Below, one piece after another: positions 1 through 6,068 of a stretch of DNA of 9,138 bases. Made by a program: the position numbers and the translations under genes. Within the stretch, counting starts at the first letter, position 1; each line of letters opens with the position of its first letter. Under the pieces are notes generated by a model, which ran no database searches, had not been told where the DNA came from, and saw only the letters and a program-made list of their open reading frames with translations. The DNA is from Flavobacteriaceae bacterium (GTDB lineage: Bacteria; Bacteroidota; Bacteroidia; Flavobacteriales; Flavobacteriaceae): the NCBI GenBank assembly GCA_018623955.1, contig JAAZUX010000020.1, positions 1 to 9,138 on the forward strand. Direction: 5' to 3'.

Positions 1-735
1 CTATCGAGTGAATTGGAGAAATTGAACCAATCCTTAGATGATAAAATAATTTTTTCTGCTGTCAAGGGAGTCGTTCCAGAAAGTATGTTAATCGTGGGAG
101 AACATCTAAACAAAAAGCTCAATGTTCCCCTAGATAAAATTGGGGTCATCGTAGGTCCTTCCCATGCTGAAGAAATCGCTATGGAACGTTTGTCCTATCT
201 CACTATCGCCTGTGTGGAAAACAAACTGGCAAGAGCAATGGCCGCTATGCTCAAAACCCAATACATCCGAACCACGGTTTCCAACGATATCATGGGGACA
301 GAATATGCCAGTATGCTCAAAAATATTTATGCCATTGCCTCAGGGATTGCTAACGCCCTGGGATATGGTGACAATTTCCAAAGTGTATTGATGAGTAATG
401 CCATCAGGGAAATGAATCGCTTTATCAAAGATGTTTACAAAATGAAACGCAACATCAACAATTCCGCCTATCTGGGAGATCTTTTGGTAACGGGCTATTC
501 TATTTTCAGCCGAAACCGTTCTTTTGGCAGTATGATTGGCAAGGGCTATTCAGTCAAGGCCGCTCAAATGGAAATGAGGATGGTAGCAGAAGGTTATTAC
601 GCTACCCAATGCGCAAAAATGATTAACCAAAATTACTCCACCAGAGTTCCAATCATAGATGCTGTTTTCAGCATTCTCTACTTGGGAAAAAACCCGGAGA
701 AAGTCTTTAAAAAACTGGTCAAAAAATTGGATTAA
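1..735 (+). CDS. gpsA: Glycerol-3-phosphate dehydrogenase [NAD(P)+], C-terminal part (5' end outside window)
   Basis: This enzyme reduces dihydroxyacetone phosphate to sn-glycerol 3-phosphate in the cytoplasm, supplying the backbone for phospholipids. The frame is open from base 1, giving 244 visible residues. The family is usually about 330 residues, so roughly the first 90, with the Rossmann GxGxxG loop, are missing; the gene is cut by the window edge, not broken. Visible hallmarks, numbered from base 1, are the VKG segment with Lys22, GPSHAEE at 52-58 (family GPSxAxE), the catalytic-lysine segment [10 protein letters not shown] with Lys107, GYGDN at 121-125, GDLLVT at 159-164 and SRNRSFG at 170-176. 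An in-frame TTG at 13 is not a credible start because it would delete the NAD site. The stop TAA (733-735) overlaps the stop of convergent pheS. Family assignment is very secure. Confidence 0.96.
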   Translation, partial: LSSELEKLNQSLDDKIIFSAVKGVVPESMLIVGEHLNKKLNVPLDKIGVIVGPSHAEEIAMERLSYLTIACVENKLARAMAAMLKTQYIRTTVSNDIMGTEYASMLKNIYAIASGIANALGYGDNFQSVLMSNAIREMNRFIKDVYKMKRNINNSAYLGDLLVTGYSIFSRNRSFGSMIGKGYSVKAAQMEMRMVAEGYYATQCAKMINQNYSTRVPIIDAVFSILYLGKNPEKVFKKLVKKLD

Positions 736-1748
736 TTTCCCGATTGGAATTGGGAAAGAAAACGAACGTCGTTTTCAAAAAACAGACGAATATCTCCAAT
801 TTGGTACAACAACATGGCAATTCTTTCAATACCCATCCCAAAAGCATAACCAGAATATTCCTCAGGATCGATATTACAGTTTTTTAGGACATTGGGGTCG
901 ACCATACCACATCCCATAATCTCCAGCCAACCTGTTCCTTTAGTGATACGGTAATCTGTTTCTGTCTCCAGTCCCCAATAAATATCAACTTCGGCACTGG
1001 GTTCAGTGAACGGAAAATAAGAAGGACGCAAGCGTATTTTTGACTTTCCAAATAAGGCTTTGGTAAAGTAAAGCAAGGTCTGTTTTAGATCGGCAAAAGA
1101 GACATTCTTGTCAATATACAAACCCTCTACCTGATGGAAAATACAATGCGCTCTGGCAGAGATAGCCTCATTCCTAAAAACCCTTCCCGGAGAAATGGTT
1201 CGAATGGGAGGCTGATTGTTTTCCATATACCTCACTTGTACAGAAGAGGTATGGGTCCGCAGCAAAATATCAGGGTCGGTTTGAATGAAGAAGGTATCCT
1301 GCATGTCTCTGGCAGGATGATATTCCGGTAAATTCAAAGCGGTAAAATTGTGCCAATCGTCCTCAATCTCCGGGCCCTCAGAAATGTTGAAACCAATCTG
1401 AGAAAAAATTTCTACAATTCTGTTTTTGACCAAGGAAAGGGGGTGTCGGGAACCCAACTCTAGGGGAAAACCCGGTCTGGATAAATCACCTTGATCACCA
1501 TGAGAGGCAGTATCGATGGTTTGGGCTTGTAGGGTTTTTACCTTTTCGGCAACGGCATTTTTGAGGGTATTGAGTGCCTGTCCATAGTCTCTCTTCTCCT
1601 TTGGAGGCACCTCTTTAAAGGCCGCAAAAAAGTCATTTAAAATGCCTTTTTTACCCAAGTATTTTATCCTAAAAGCTTCAACCTCTTCTTTGGACTGTGT
1701 GTCAAAAGCATTGACCAAGGTCAGGTTTTCATTAATCTTATCAATCAT
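732..1748 (-). CDS. pheS: Phenylalanine--tRNA ligase alpha subunit
   Basis: PheS is the catalytic alpha subunit of the cytoplasmic (alpha-beta)2 phenylalanyl-tRNA synthetase, which activates Phe with ATP and charges tRNA-Phe. The 338 residues match the usual length of about 330-340. Residues 1-85 are a charged helical, probably coiled-coil, tRNA-binding arm. The class II core follows: motif 1 with [17 protein letters not shown] (125-141), [10 protein letters not shown] (164-173), motif 2 with GRVFRNE (188-194) and [10 protein letters not shown] (204-213), the Phe-pocket [11 protein letters not shown] (245-255), and motif 3 with [15 protein letters not shown] (300-314). The start is ATG at 1746-1748; a TACTTTTG box ends four bases before it. 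An unknown gene lies 17 bp upstream on the same strand. pheT is not adjacent; separation of pheS and pheT is common in this phylum. The stop overlaps that of gpsA by 4 bp. No defect is seen. Confidence 0.97.
   Translation of the reverse strand: MIDKINENLTLVNAFDTQSKEEVEAFRIKYLGKKGILNDFFAAFKEVPPKEKRDYGQALNTLKNAVAEKVKTLQAQTIDTASHGDQGDLSRPGFPLELGSRHPLSLVKNRIVEIFSQIGFNISEGPEIEDDWHNFTALNLPEYHPARDMQDTFFIQTDPDILLRTHTSSVQVRYMENNQPPIRTISPGRVFRNEAISARAHCIFHQVEGLYIDKNVSFADLKQTLLYFTKALFGKSKIRLRPSYFPFTEPSAEVDIYWGLETETDYRITKGTGWLEIMGCGMVDPNVLKNCNIDPEEYSGYAFGMGIERIAMLLYQIGDIRLFFENDVRFLSQFQSGN
736..757. repeat. Short inverted repeat just after gpsA stop, inside pheS 3' end
   Basis: TTTCCCGA (736-743) and TTGGGAAA (750-757) form an 8 bp stem with one G-T wobble around the 6-nt loop TTGGAA. 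It begins at the first base after the gpsA stop and lies inside the last codons of pheS. The position suits a transcription end for gpsA, but no U-tract follows on the + strand, so it is not a canonical intrinsic terminator. On the - strand the wobble becomes a C-A mismatch. The repeat is seen directly; any terminator role is inference. Confidence 0.35.
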
Positions 1749-1752
1749 GCGA

Positions 1753-1760
1753 CAAAAGTA
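1753..1760 (-). promoter_or_regulatory. Possible Bacteroidetes -7 element (TAnnTTTG) upstream of pheS
   Basis: On the - strand this reads TACTTTTG, an exact match to the TAnnTTTG -7 consensus of the Bacteroidetes housekeeping sigma factor. It ends four bases before the pheS ATG, so transcription would start at or within a few bases of the start codon, giving a near-leaderless mRNA. I do not find a clear -33 TTG at the usual spacing, which weakens the call. It sits in the 17 bp gap after the upstream unknown gene and could give pheS its own promoter. Confidence 0.4.
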
Positions 1761-1765
1761 AACAT

Positions 1766-2194
1766 TTATTGAATTAGCTCACGTTTTAAAAAATACTCCA
1801 CCAGTGCTTCTTTCATCAAAATACGCTGTTCCCCGGGCTTGAGCGGGGGCAACTCCTCCAAAAGTTCAAAATGGGGCCAGCCTTCTTTATCAAAAAAATC
1901 AAATCGATAGTAACCGTAGGGTTCCAGAACCGTACAAATTCCAATATGAATCAAGTTAACATTGTCGTCTTTTTTCATATTTCGATGAACTTGACCCAAT
2001 TCTTGCAGACCAATTAAGTACAAAACTCCTTCTACATCCAGGGCTTCTCCATCAGAAAAACGCTCACTGAGTACGATAAGCAAACGATCCCAACGGTCCT
2101 TTAATTTCTTATCTCTGCTTTGATTTTTTCGCACCTTCAAAGATACTGGCTTTAGGATTAATCTTGGAGAGAGATTCCCAAAAAAAAAGTACAT
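1766..2194 (-). CDS. Conserved hypothetical protein, small, soluble, next to pheS
   Basis: I do not recognise a named domain. From ATG at 2192-2194 the product is 142 residues. It has no signal peptide or long hydrophobic segment and is probably cytoplasmic. A basic stretch ([20 protein letters not shown]) is followed by a mixed helix/strand domain with [37 protein letters not shown] and a conserved-looking end with [20 protein letters not shown]. The composition and sense of the frame look like a genuine protein, and I have an impression, not verified, of similar flavobacterial proteins. The start is uncertain. TTG at 2212 would overlap cvpA. The first 18 residues from ATG 2194 look non-native (YFFFG arises from a T9 run). 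TTG at 2138-2140 or GTG at 2132-2134 would start just at the basic stretch. The order relative to pheS (17 bp) suggests co-transcription. Confidence 0.72.
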   Translation of the reverse strand: MYFFFGNLSPRLILKPVSLKVRKNQSRDKKLKDRWDRLLIVLSERFSDGEALDVEGVLYLIGLQELGQVHRNMKKDDNVNLIHIGICTVLEPYGYYRFDFFDKEGWPHFELLEELPPLKPGEQRILMKEALVEYFLKRELIQ

Positions 2195-2212
2195 TCGCAC
2201 TAGTGAATACAA
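2164..2212. promoter_or_regulatory. Putative overlapping divergent promoters between the unknown gene and cvpA
   Basis: Two promoter-like elements share the palindrome GTAC at 2189-2192. On the + strand TACATTCG (2190-2197) is one mismatch from TAnnTTTG and ends five bases before the cvpA GTG; a TTG at 2164-2166 lies 23 bp upstream. On the - strand TACTTTTT (2191-2184), within a T9 run, follows TTG (2212-2210) at 18 bp. A spacing of about 17-23 bp is accepted for this promoter class. The matches are imperfect and the region is AT-rich, so this is tentative. If the - strand element is real, the unknown gene must start downstream of about 2178. Confidence 0.25.
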
Positions 2213-2712
2213 TCGATATCATACTGGCCATTGCCTTAGGTTTTGGATTTATTAAAGGTTTTTACAGGGGTTTTGTTGTTGAGGTAGCCAGTTTGGGAGC
2301 CTTGTTTTTGGGGCTATTGGGGGCGGTAAAATTCTCCGGTTATATTGCCGATCTATTAAATGAATTCTTTGATTGGAGTCCTGTGGCCGTCCAAACCGCA
2401 TCCTATTTTATCGTATTTATCATCATTGTCTATGGCATATCGGTCTTGGCCAAAGCAGTGACCAAAATCATCAGTAAGGCCTCACTAGGACTGTTCAACA
2501 AATTTTTGGGTGCGTTCTTCGGTTTATTAAAATGGGCGATATTGATGAGTGTGGCTTTGTTTTTTTTGGAAAAACTCAACACATGGATCACAATTATCGA
2601 TGCTGAAATGATGGAAAGTTCTATTCTTTACGAACCCATTACCGAATTGGGGGAATACCTTTTTAGTTGGGGAAGCGAATTGTCAAAAGAGCTCCCGGAA
2701 GATCTCATTTAA
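2203..2712 (+). CDS. cvpA: CvpA family inner-membrane protein
   Basis: This is a small polytopic protein of the CvpA family, named for colicin V production in E. coli; its molecular role in other bacteria is not settled, with envelope or stress roles proposed. From GTG at 2203-2205 it is 169 residues. Family signs are the N-terminal helix NTIDIILAIALGFGFIKGF, then GFVVEVASLGA (23-33) in helix 2 (about 23-43), helix 3 (about 66-86), and FNKFLGAFFGLLKW (98-111) leading into helix 4 (about 105-122). The tail is acidic and amphipathic. The frame stays open upstream to a TTG at 2164, but that adds 13 polar residues ([12 protein letters not shown]) not expected before the first helix, so GTG 2203 is preferred. 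It is divergent from the unknown gene on the left and overlaps the convergent batE end by 8 bp. Confidence 0.85.
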   Translation: MNTIDIILAIALGFGFIKGFYRGFVVEVASLGALFLGLLGAVKFSGYIADLLNEFFDWSPVAVQTASYFIVFIIIVYGISVLAKAVTKIISKASLGLFNKFLGAFFGLLKWAILMSVALFFLEKLNTWITIIDAEMMESSILYEPITELGEYLFSWGSELSKELPEDLI

Positions 2713-3475
2713 ATCCTTTTAGGCTTCTCACTTTGGCGTTTTTGATCCAGCCTTCTGAGCCATTGGCAATTCTAATTTTTTGCCACTCTTGGAGTTGATC
2801 CAACATTTGAACTTTGGTTCCCTCATGTAATAAAAATAGAACCTCTGCGCGAGAATTAGGCTCAGCCCATACCTCCATTTTTTCATTAAACAGTATACCA
2901 TAGGTAGTGTCGGCAGTGTTGGAGGATTTGACCACAGCAATGAACAGTGAACCGATCAGTAACAATCCAAGCACTAGGGTGGACACAAAGAAAGTTCTTT
3001 TGATCACCGGAGCCTTGTTCCACAAGTAAAGCCCCCAAAAAAGAACCAATAACCAAGCCAAAAGAATAATAAAATAAGCCCATCCGTCTTGAGAAAACAG
3101 ATCAATGGTCTTTTCCCTCAGTTGGGTAATTTGGGATTTGGGCAATACCTCAACAGCGTCTATGGCCATGTTTTGAGCAAAAGCACTATTGACATTGATG
3201 TCTTCATCGGTTGGCTGTAGTTGTTTTGCCTTTTCAAAATAAAATATACTCTCCCCTACTTGGTTCAAACGATAATAGGAATTGGCCAAATTAAAATAGA
3301 GTTCGGCACTGTGCTGGCCGCTCTCCAAAATCTCTTTATAAAGCATCACCGCATTTTCAAACTGTCCGGCATTATAGGCTGAATTAGCATTTTCAAAAGT
3401 GGTTTCTGTTTCCTGACCCAAAGCCAATGAGCAATAGAGAAATGATCCGGAAAGGAGTATCAAAAGCTTTCTCAT
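2705..3475 (-). CDS. batE: BatE: TPR protein with two membrane helices and C-terminal SH3b-like domain
   Basis: This is the last gene of the bat cluster (Bacteroides aerotolerance nomenclature), 256 residues. A signal peptide (1-20, MRKLLILLSGSFLYCSLALG, cleavage before QE) is followed by TPR-like helices at about 24-95 (NANSAYNAGQFENAVMLYKE, then AELYFNLANSYYRLNQVGESIFYFEKA, split here at residues 58-84). Two membrane helices lie at about 133-152 and 161-182, joined by a short basic loop (NKAPVIKR). An SH3b-like domain at about 190-250 has VWAEPNSRAEVLFLLHEGTKV and EWQKIRI..GSEGWIK, typical of the fold. The topology puts both the TPR and SH3b parts in the periplasm. Start ATG 3473-3475 overlaps the batD stop as ATGA, implying translational coupling. 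A Cys at 15 is not in a good lipobox. Likely role is assembly within a Bat membrane complex; the exact function is unknown. Confidence 0.9.
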   Translation of the reverse strand: MRKLLILLSGSFLYCSLALGQETETTFENANSAYNAGQFENAVMLYKEILESGQHSAELYFNLANSYYRLNQVGESIFYFEKAKQLQPTDEDINVNSAFAQNMAIDAVEVLPKSQITQLREKTIDLFSQDGWAYFIILLAWLLVLFWGLYLWNKAPVIKRTFFVSTLVLGLLLIGSLFIAVVKSSNTADTTYGILFNEKMEVWAEPNSRAEVLFLLHEGTKVQMLDQLQEWQKIRIANGSEGWIKNAKVRSLKGFK

Positions 3476-5238
3476 AATTTTTTATCAATATTAGAAATTA
3501 CAGAAAGAGCTTGGTCAAAATCCTGTTGCATCTTGGCATCCGTAGCAGGAGAGTATCGGGCCACTTCACAGTTTTCCAACAGGGCAATAAAGGACTGAAT
3601 TTCCGCTCCTGCCAATTTCTTGTCGGCCAATATCTCCGTTATTTTTTCCTTGCTAAAATCATCCGCTTTGATTTTTAACATCGCCTTCAAATAGTTATAT
3701 AACGCCCTTTCGAGTGCATCGTAGAAAAGCGTTTTGTTTTTTAAATTCTTTTTGGCTTCACCCAAATATTTTTTGGACAAACGATTGGCCACGCGAAGTC
3801 GAGATCCTTCCACATCGTTAGAAATTCTTTGATTGCGCTGCATCAAAAGCACAAAAGCAATCAACAACAATATGGGGGAAATCAACAAGGCATAAAAAAG
3901 CTTACTGTTCCAAAATTCCTTTTTGACAATGGGCTCCAGACTGGGGTTCAATTTGATGAATCGGAATGACTCATCTGTATTGACCAATAGTTGCTTTGCT
4001 CCGATATTTGAAGTATTGTCACTTGAATTGTTGGCCACAGGCCCCCCATAAACATCTACTATGTGTTCGCTGGACCGCAAAGTGAAATACTTTTCTTTTT
4101 TGGGATCAAAATAGGAAAAAGACACCGGTGGTATCGGATATTTTCCCTGAAAACGTGGAACGACAGTATAATTGTCTTGAATGTTACCCTGCATTCCCGA
4201 TAGGGTAGTTTTTACGTTTTCACTGTGTTCCGGCTCGAAAACTTCTAATGTATTGGGCAATACTAATTTGGGTAAGTTAAACAACTTTAGGTTCCCATTA
4301 CCGGTCACCTTGAGTTTGATTTCAAAGGACTCCGTAGCTTTTAGTGCATTTTTATTGATCAGTGCATCAAAATTGAATTGTCCAACGGCTCCCATGAAAT
4401 TCGCTGGTTTGTCTTTTTCTGGTAGTGGTTTGACATCGATGGTTCTTCTGCCAGCCGTAATCGTTCTGGAGGACTGCTGTAGAATACGGTTGCCAAAAAA
4501 GTCCCTGCGATTCGAAGGCAAATCGATGACCAAACTCAAACTGAGCGGCTCCAAGGTAAGCTTTCCGATTTTTTGTGGATACAGGACACTTTTCTTCCAA
4601 ACCACTACATTATAGGGTTCCCCTTTGTAGGTAGCATTTTCTACCTTGAGCTGGGGGATGTCTATGTTGTGACTCCAAAAATCTGCATACTGAGGGTTCT
4701 CCACTGCTCTTCCGTCTGAGATTCGCAATGGGCTTCTAAAATACAATTTGTAGACCACAGTGATGGCCTCATTGAGGTAGGGCCGGGTATTGGAAATTTC
4801 GGCTACCAAATGGAGGTTGTCATCAATCAAGTACTCCGGGCTATTAGGGTCTCTGGGAACCTCAACAGCCTCGGTTACAGTTATTTTTACCGGAGTTGTT
4901 TTATAGATTTCTCCATCAATATCAATGGTAGCTTGGGAAATGGTTAAAGCTCCTTTTTGGGTGGGGGTCAAAAAATAGGTATAGGTCTTGGAGAAACTTC
5001 TTTTTCCATTGACCCATGAATTGCTGATGGACTGATTGGGTCCACCAACGACTCTGAACCCACTAAAACTCGGAGGAGTAAAATCATCCCCGTTTTCGTT
5101 CATGACAAAATCCACGCGCAGCCGCTCATTCAAACCCAAGCTTCTTTTACTGACTTTCGCCTCAAAACTCACCCCTTGAGCCATCACCTGAACGGTAACC
5201 ATCATCATCACTAAAACGCTAACAAAAACATTTCTCAT
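3472..5238 (-). CDS. batD: BatD: exported Ig-like protein with C-terminal membrane anchor and cytoplasmic tail
   Basis: This is a BatD / oxygen-tolerance family protein, 588 residues from ATG 5236-5238. A signal peptide (about 1-20, ending QVMAQG) is followed by beta-rich periplasmic domains. The first (about 24-122) shows the family pattern FTPPSFSGFRVVGGP, YTYFLTPTQKGALTI and A.IDIDGEIYKTTPVKITV. Further beta domains extend to about 400. One transmembrane helix (about 446-467, FYALLISPILLLIAFVLLM) precedes a basic, helical cytoplasmic tail of about 120 residues. That tail includes FYDALERALYNYLKAMLKIK (505-524) and LLENCEVARYSPA. A TTG six codons upstream (5254-5256) would overlap batC and spoil the signal peptide, so the ATG is chosen. 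It lies 11 bp after batC and overlaps batE by 4 bp. It probably links periplasmic partners to cytoplasmic ones; this is inference. Confidence 0.92.
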   Translation of the reverse strand: MRNVFVSVLVMMMVTVQVMAQGVSFEAKVSKRSLGLNERLRVDFVMNENGDDFTPPSFSGFRVVGGPNQSISNSWVNGKRSFSKTYTYFLTPTQKGALTISQATIDIDGEIYKTTPVKITVTEAVEVPRDPNSPEYLIDDNLHLVAEISNTRPYLNEAITVVYKLYFRSPLRISDGRAVENPQYADFWSHNIDIPQLKVENATYKGEPYNVVVWKKSVLYPQKIGKLTLEPLSLSLVIDLPSNRRDFFGNRILQQSSRTITAGRRTIDVKPLPEKDKPANFMGAVGQFNFDALINKNALKATESFEIKLKVTGNGNLKLFNLPKLVLPNTLEVFEPEHSENVKTTLSGMQGNIQDNYTVVPRFQGKYPIPPVSFSYFDPKKEKYFTLRSSEHIVDVYGGPVANNSSDNTSNIGAKQLLVNTDESFRFIKLNPSLEPIVKKEFWNSKLFYALLISPILLLIAFVLLMQRNQRISNDVEGSRLRVANRLSKKYLGEAKKNLKNKTLFYDALERALYNYLKAMLKIKADDFSKEKITEILADKKLAGAEIQSFIALLENCEVARYSPATDAKMQQDFDQALSVISNIDKKL

Positions 5239-5249
5239 CAATAAAAACT

Positions 5250-6068
5250 TTACCAATCTTTCTGCCCTCTTACGGGAGTTCCCTGAACCTTTTCGGCATT
5301 GACTTTGTCTTGTACTTTTTTCTCTTGATTGCTCATGGCTTCCAACAAACTTTTTACCTGCTCAGGAGAAAGTTCTGTTTGTTGGGGTTTTGAGGGTTGC
5401 TCTTTTTCAGAATCACCCTGCTCGGGTTGTTGATCTTTTTCTTGATCTCCCTGATCTTTTTTATCCTCTTTGTCCTCTCCTTCATCCCCCTCCTTGTCCT
5501 CATCTTCCTTTCCAGAATCTTTGTCTTTATCACCTTCTTTGTTATCGTCTTTGTTGTCCTGGTCCTTTTGATCCTTCTGATCGTTTTGATCCTGCTGGTC
5601 GTTTTGATCTTGGTTTTGTTGTTGCTCTTGTTCTTTATCCAACAACTCTTTTGCCAAAGCGTAATTGTATCGGGTCTCTTCGTCTTCGGGATTGTTTCGA
5701 AGGGCATTTTTATAAGCCTCCACCGCTTTGGCATAATCTTTTTGTTTCATGAACACATTCCCAAGATTGTGAAAAGCGTGGTGTTTGCTGGATTTGTTTT
5801 CTGCAAATTTTTGGGTTTGAAAATAGCGTTGTTTGGCTTCGTCAAAATCCTGTTCTTGAAAGTGGGTGTTTCCAAGGTTGTAGAGGGCCTCCGGTTTTTC
5901 TGGGGCTTTGGAGAGTGCCCTGCGGTAAGATATTTCTGCCTCATCAAAAACCTCGGCCGAAGCTTGTTCATTTCCATCATAAATATGATTGATCACTTCC
6001 CCTTGCTGGGCTGTCAATGACATCCCAAAAAAAAGAAGTCCCCAAAAAAACATTGGCTTTTGCATCAT
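5250..6068 (-). CDS. batC: BatC: exported TPR protein with long D/E/K/Q/N low-complexity tail
   Basis: This protein has 272 residues from ATG 6066-6068, which overlaps the batB stop as ATGA; a second ATG follows immediately. A signal peptide ends at about 20 (FFGMSLTA|QQ). TPR units cover about 36-144, with clear repeats starting ALYNLGNTHFQEQDFDEAKQ (61-80) and AFHNLGNVFMKQKDYAKAVE (98-117), then ALRNNPEDEETRYNYALAKELL. Residues 144-230 contain only D, E, K, Q, N, G, S and P. A short amphipathic helix (LSPEQVKSLLEAMSNQEKKVQ) and a C-terminal QGTPVRGQKDW follow. The conserved-looking last residues suggest a docking segment at the end of a flexible tether. BatC is expected in the periplasm with BatA and BatB. 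An in-frame ATG at 6101 would put basic residues from batB coding sequence ahead of the signal peptide and is rejected. Confidence 0.92.
   Translation of the reverse strand: MMQKPMFFWGLLFFGMSLTAQQGEVINHIYDGNEQASAEVFDEAEISYRRALSKAPEKPEALYNLGNTHFQEQDFDEAKQRYFQTQKFAENKSSKHHAFHNLGNVFMKQKDYAKAVEAYKNALRNNPEDEETRYNYALAKELLDKEQEQQQNQDQNDQQDQNDQKDQKDQDNKDDNKEGDKDKDSGKEDEDKEGDEGEDKEDKKDQGDQEKDQQPEQGDSEKEQPSKPQQTELSPEQVKSLLEAMSNQEKKVQDKVNAEKVQGTPVRGQKDW
5382..5639 (-). repeat. Low-complexity region in batC encoding D/E/K/Q/N-rich tail
   Basis: This stretch encodes BatC residues 144-230. Within it, 5553-5621 holds a degenerate short-period repeat visible on the + strand as recurring gatc/ttttgatc and ctggtc units, encoding repeated NDQ, KDQ and QDQ steps. 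The rest is a mix of lysine and acidic codons. The strand bias creates long spurious open frames on the opposite strand that look hydrophobic. Length variation by slippage between strains is plausible. Confidence 0.8.

Noticed and set aside
736..757. Canonical intrinsic terminator for gpsA.
   Set aside because: The inverted repeat is real but no T-run follows on the + strand. It is listed only as a repeat.
1134..1331. A 65-codon + strand open frame inside the pheS region.
   Set aside because: It is antisense to the conserved motif 1 and motif 2 region of PheS and has no features of its own.
2164..2202. TTG 2164 as the start of cvpA.
   Set aside because: It adds a polar 13-residue extension before the N-terminal membrane helix. 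GTG 2203 gives the typical NTIDIIL family start.
3410..3475. BatE as a lipoprotein, because of Cys15 in the signal peptide.
   Set aside because: The residues before Cys (FLY) do not fit the lipobox, and a good signal peptidase I site (LALG before QE) follows.
4181..4615. A 144-codon + strand open frame opposite batD.
   Set aside because: It is a shadow of BatD, with no recognisable domain and biased Ser/Leu/Phe composition, and it lies wholly inside a secure gene.
5397..6020. A 207-codon + strand open frame encoding a very hydrophobic, apparently multi-pass membrane protein opposite batC.
   Set aside because: It is the antisense of the D/E/K/Q-rich BatC tail and TPR codons. Antisense of acidic and lysine codons reads as Leu/Phe/Val/Ile, so the hydrophobicity is an artefact. 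It has no family pattern and its strand conflicts with the whole operon.
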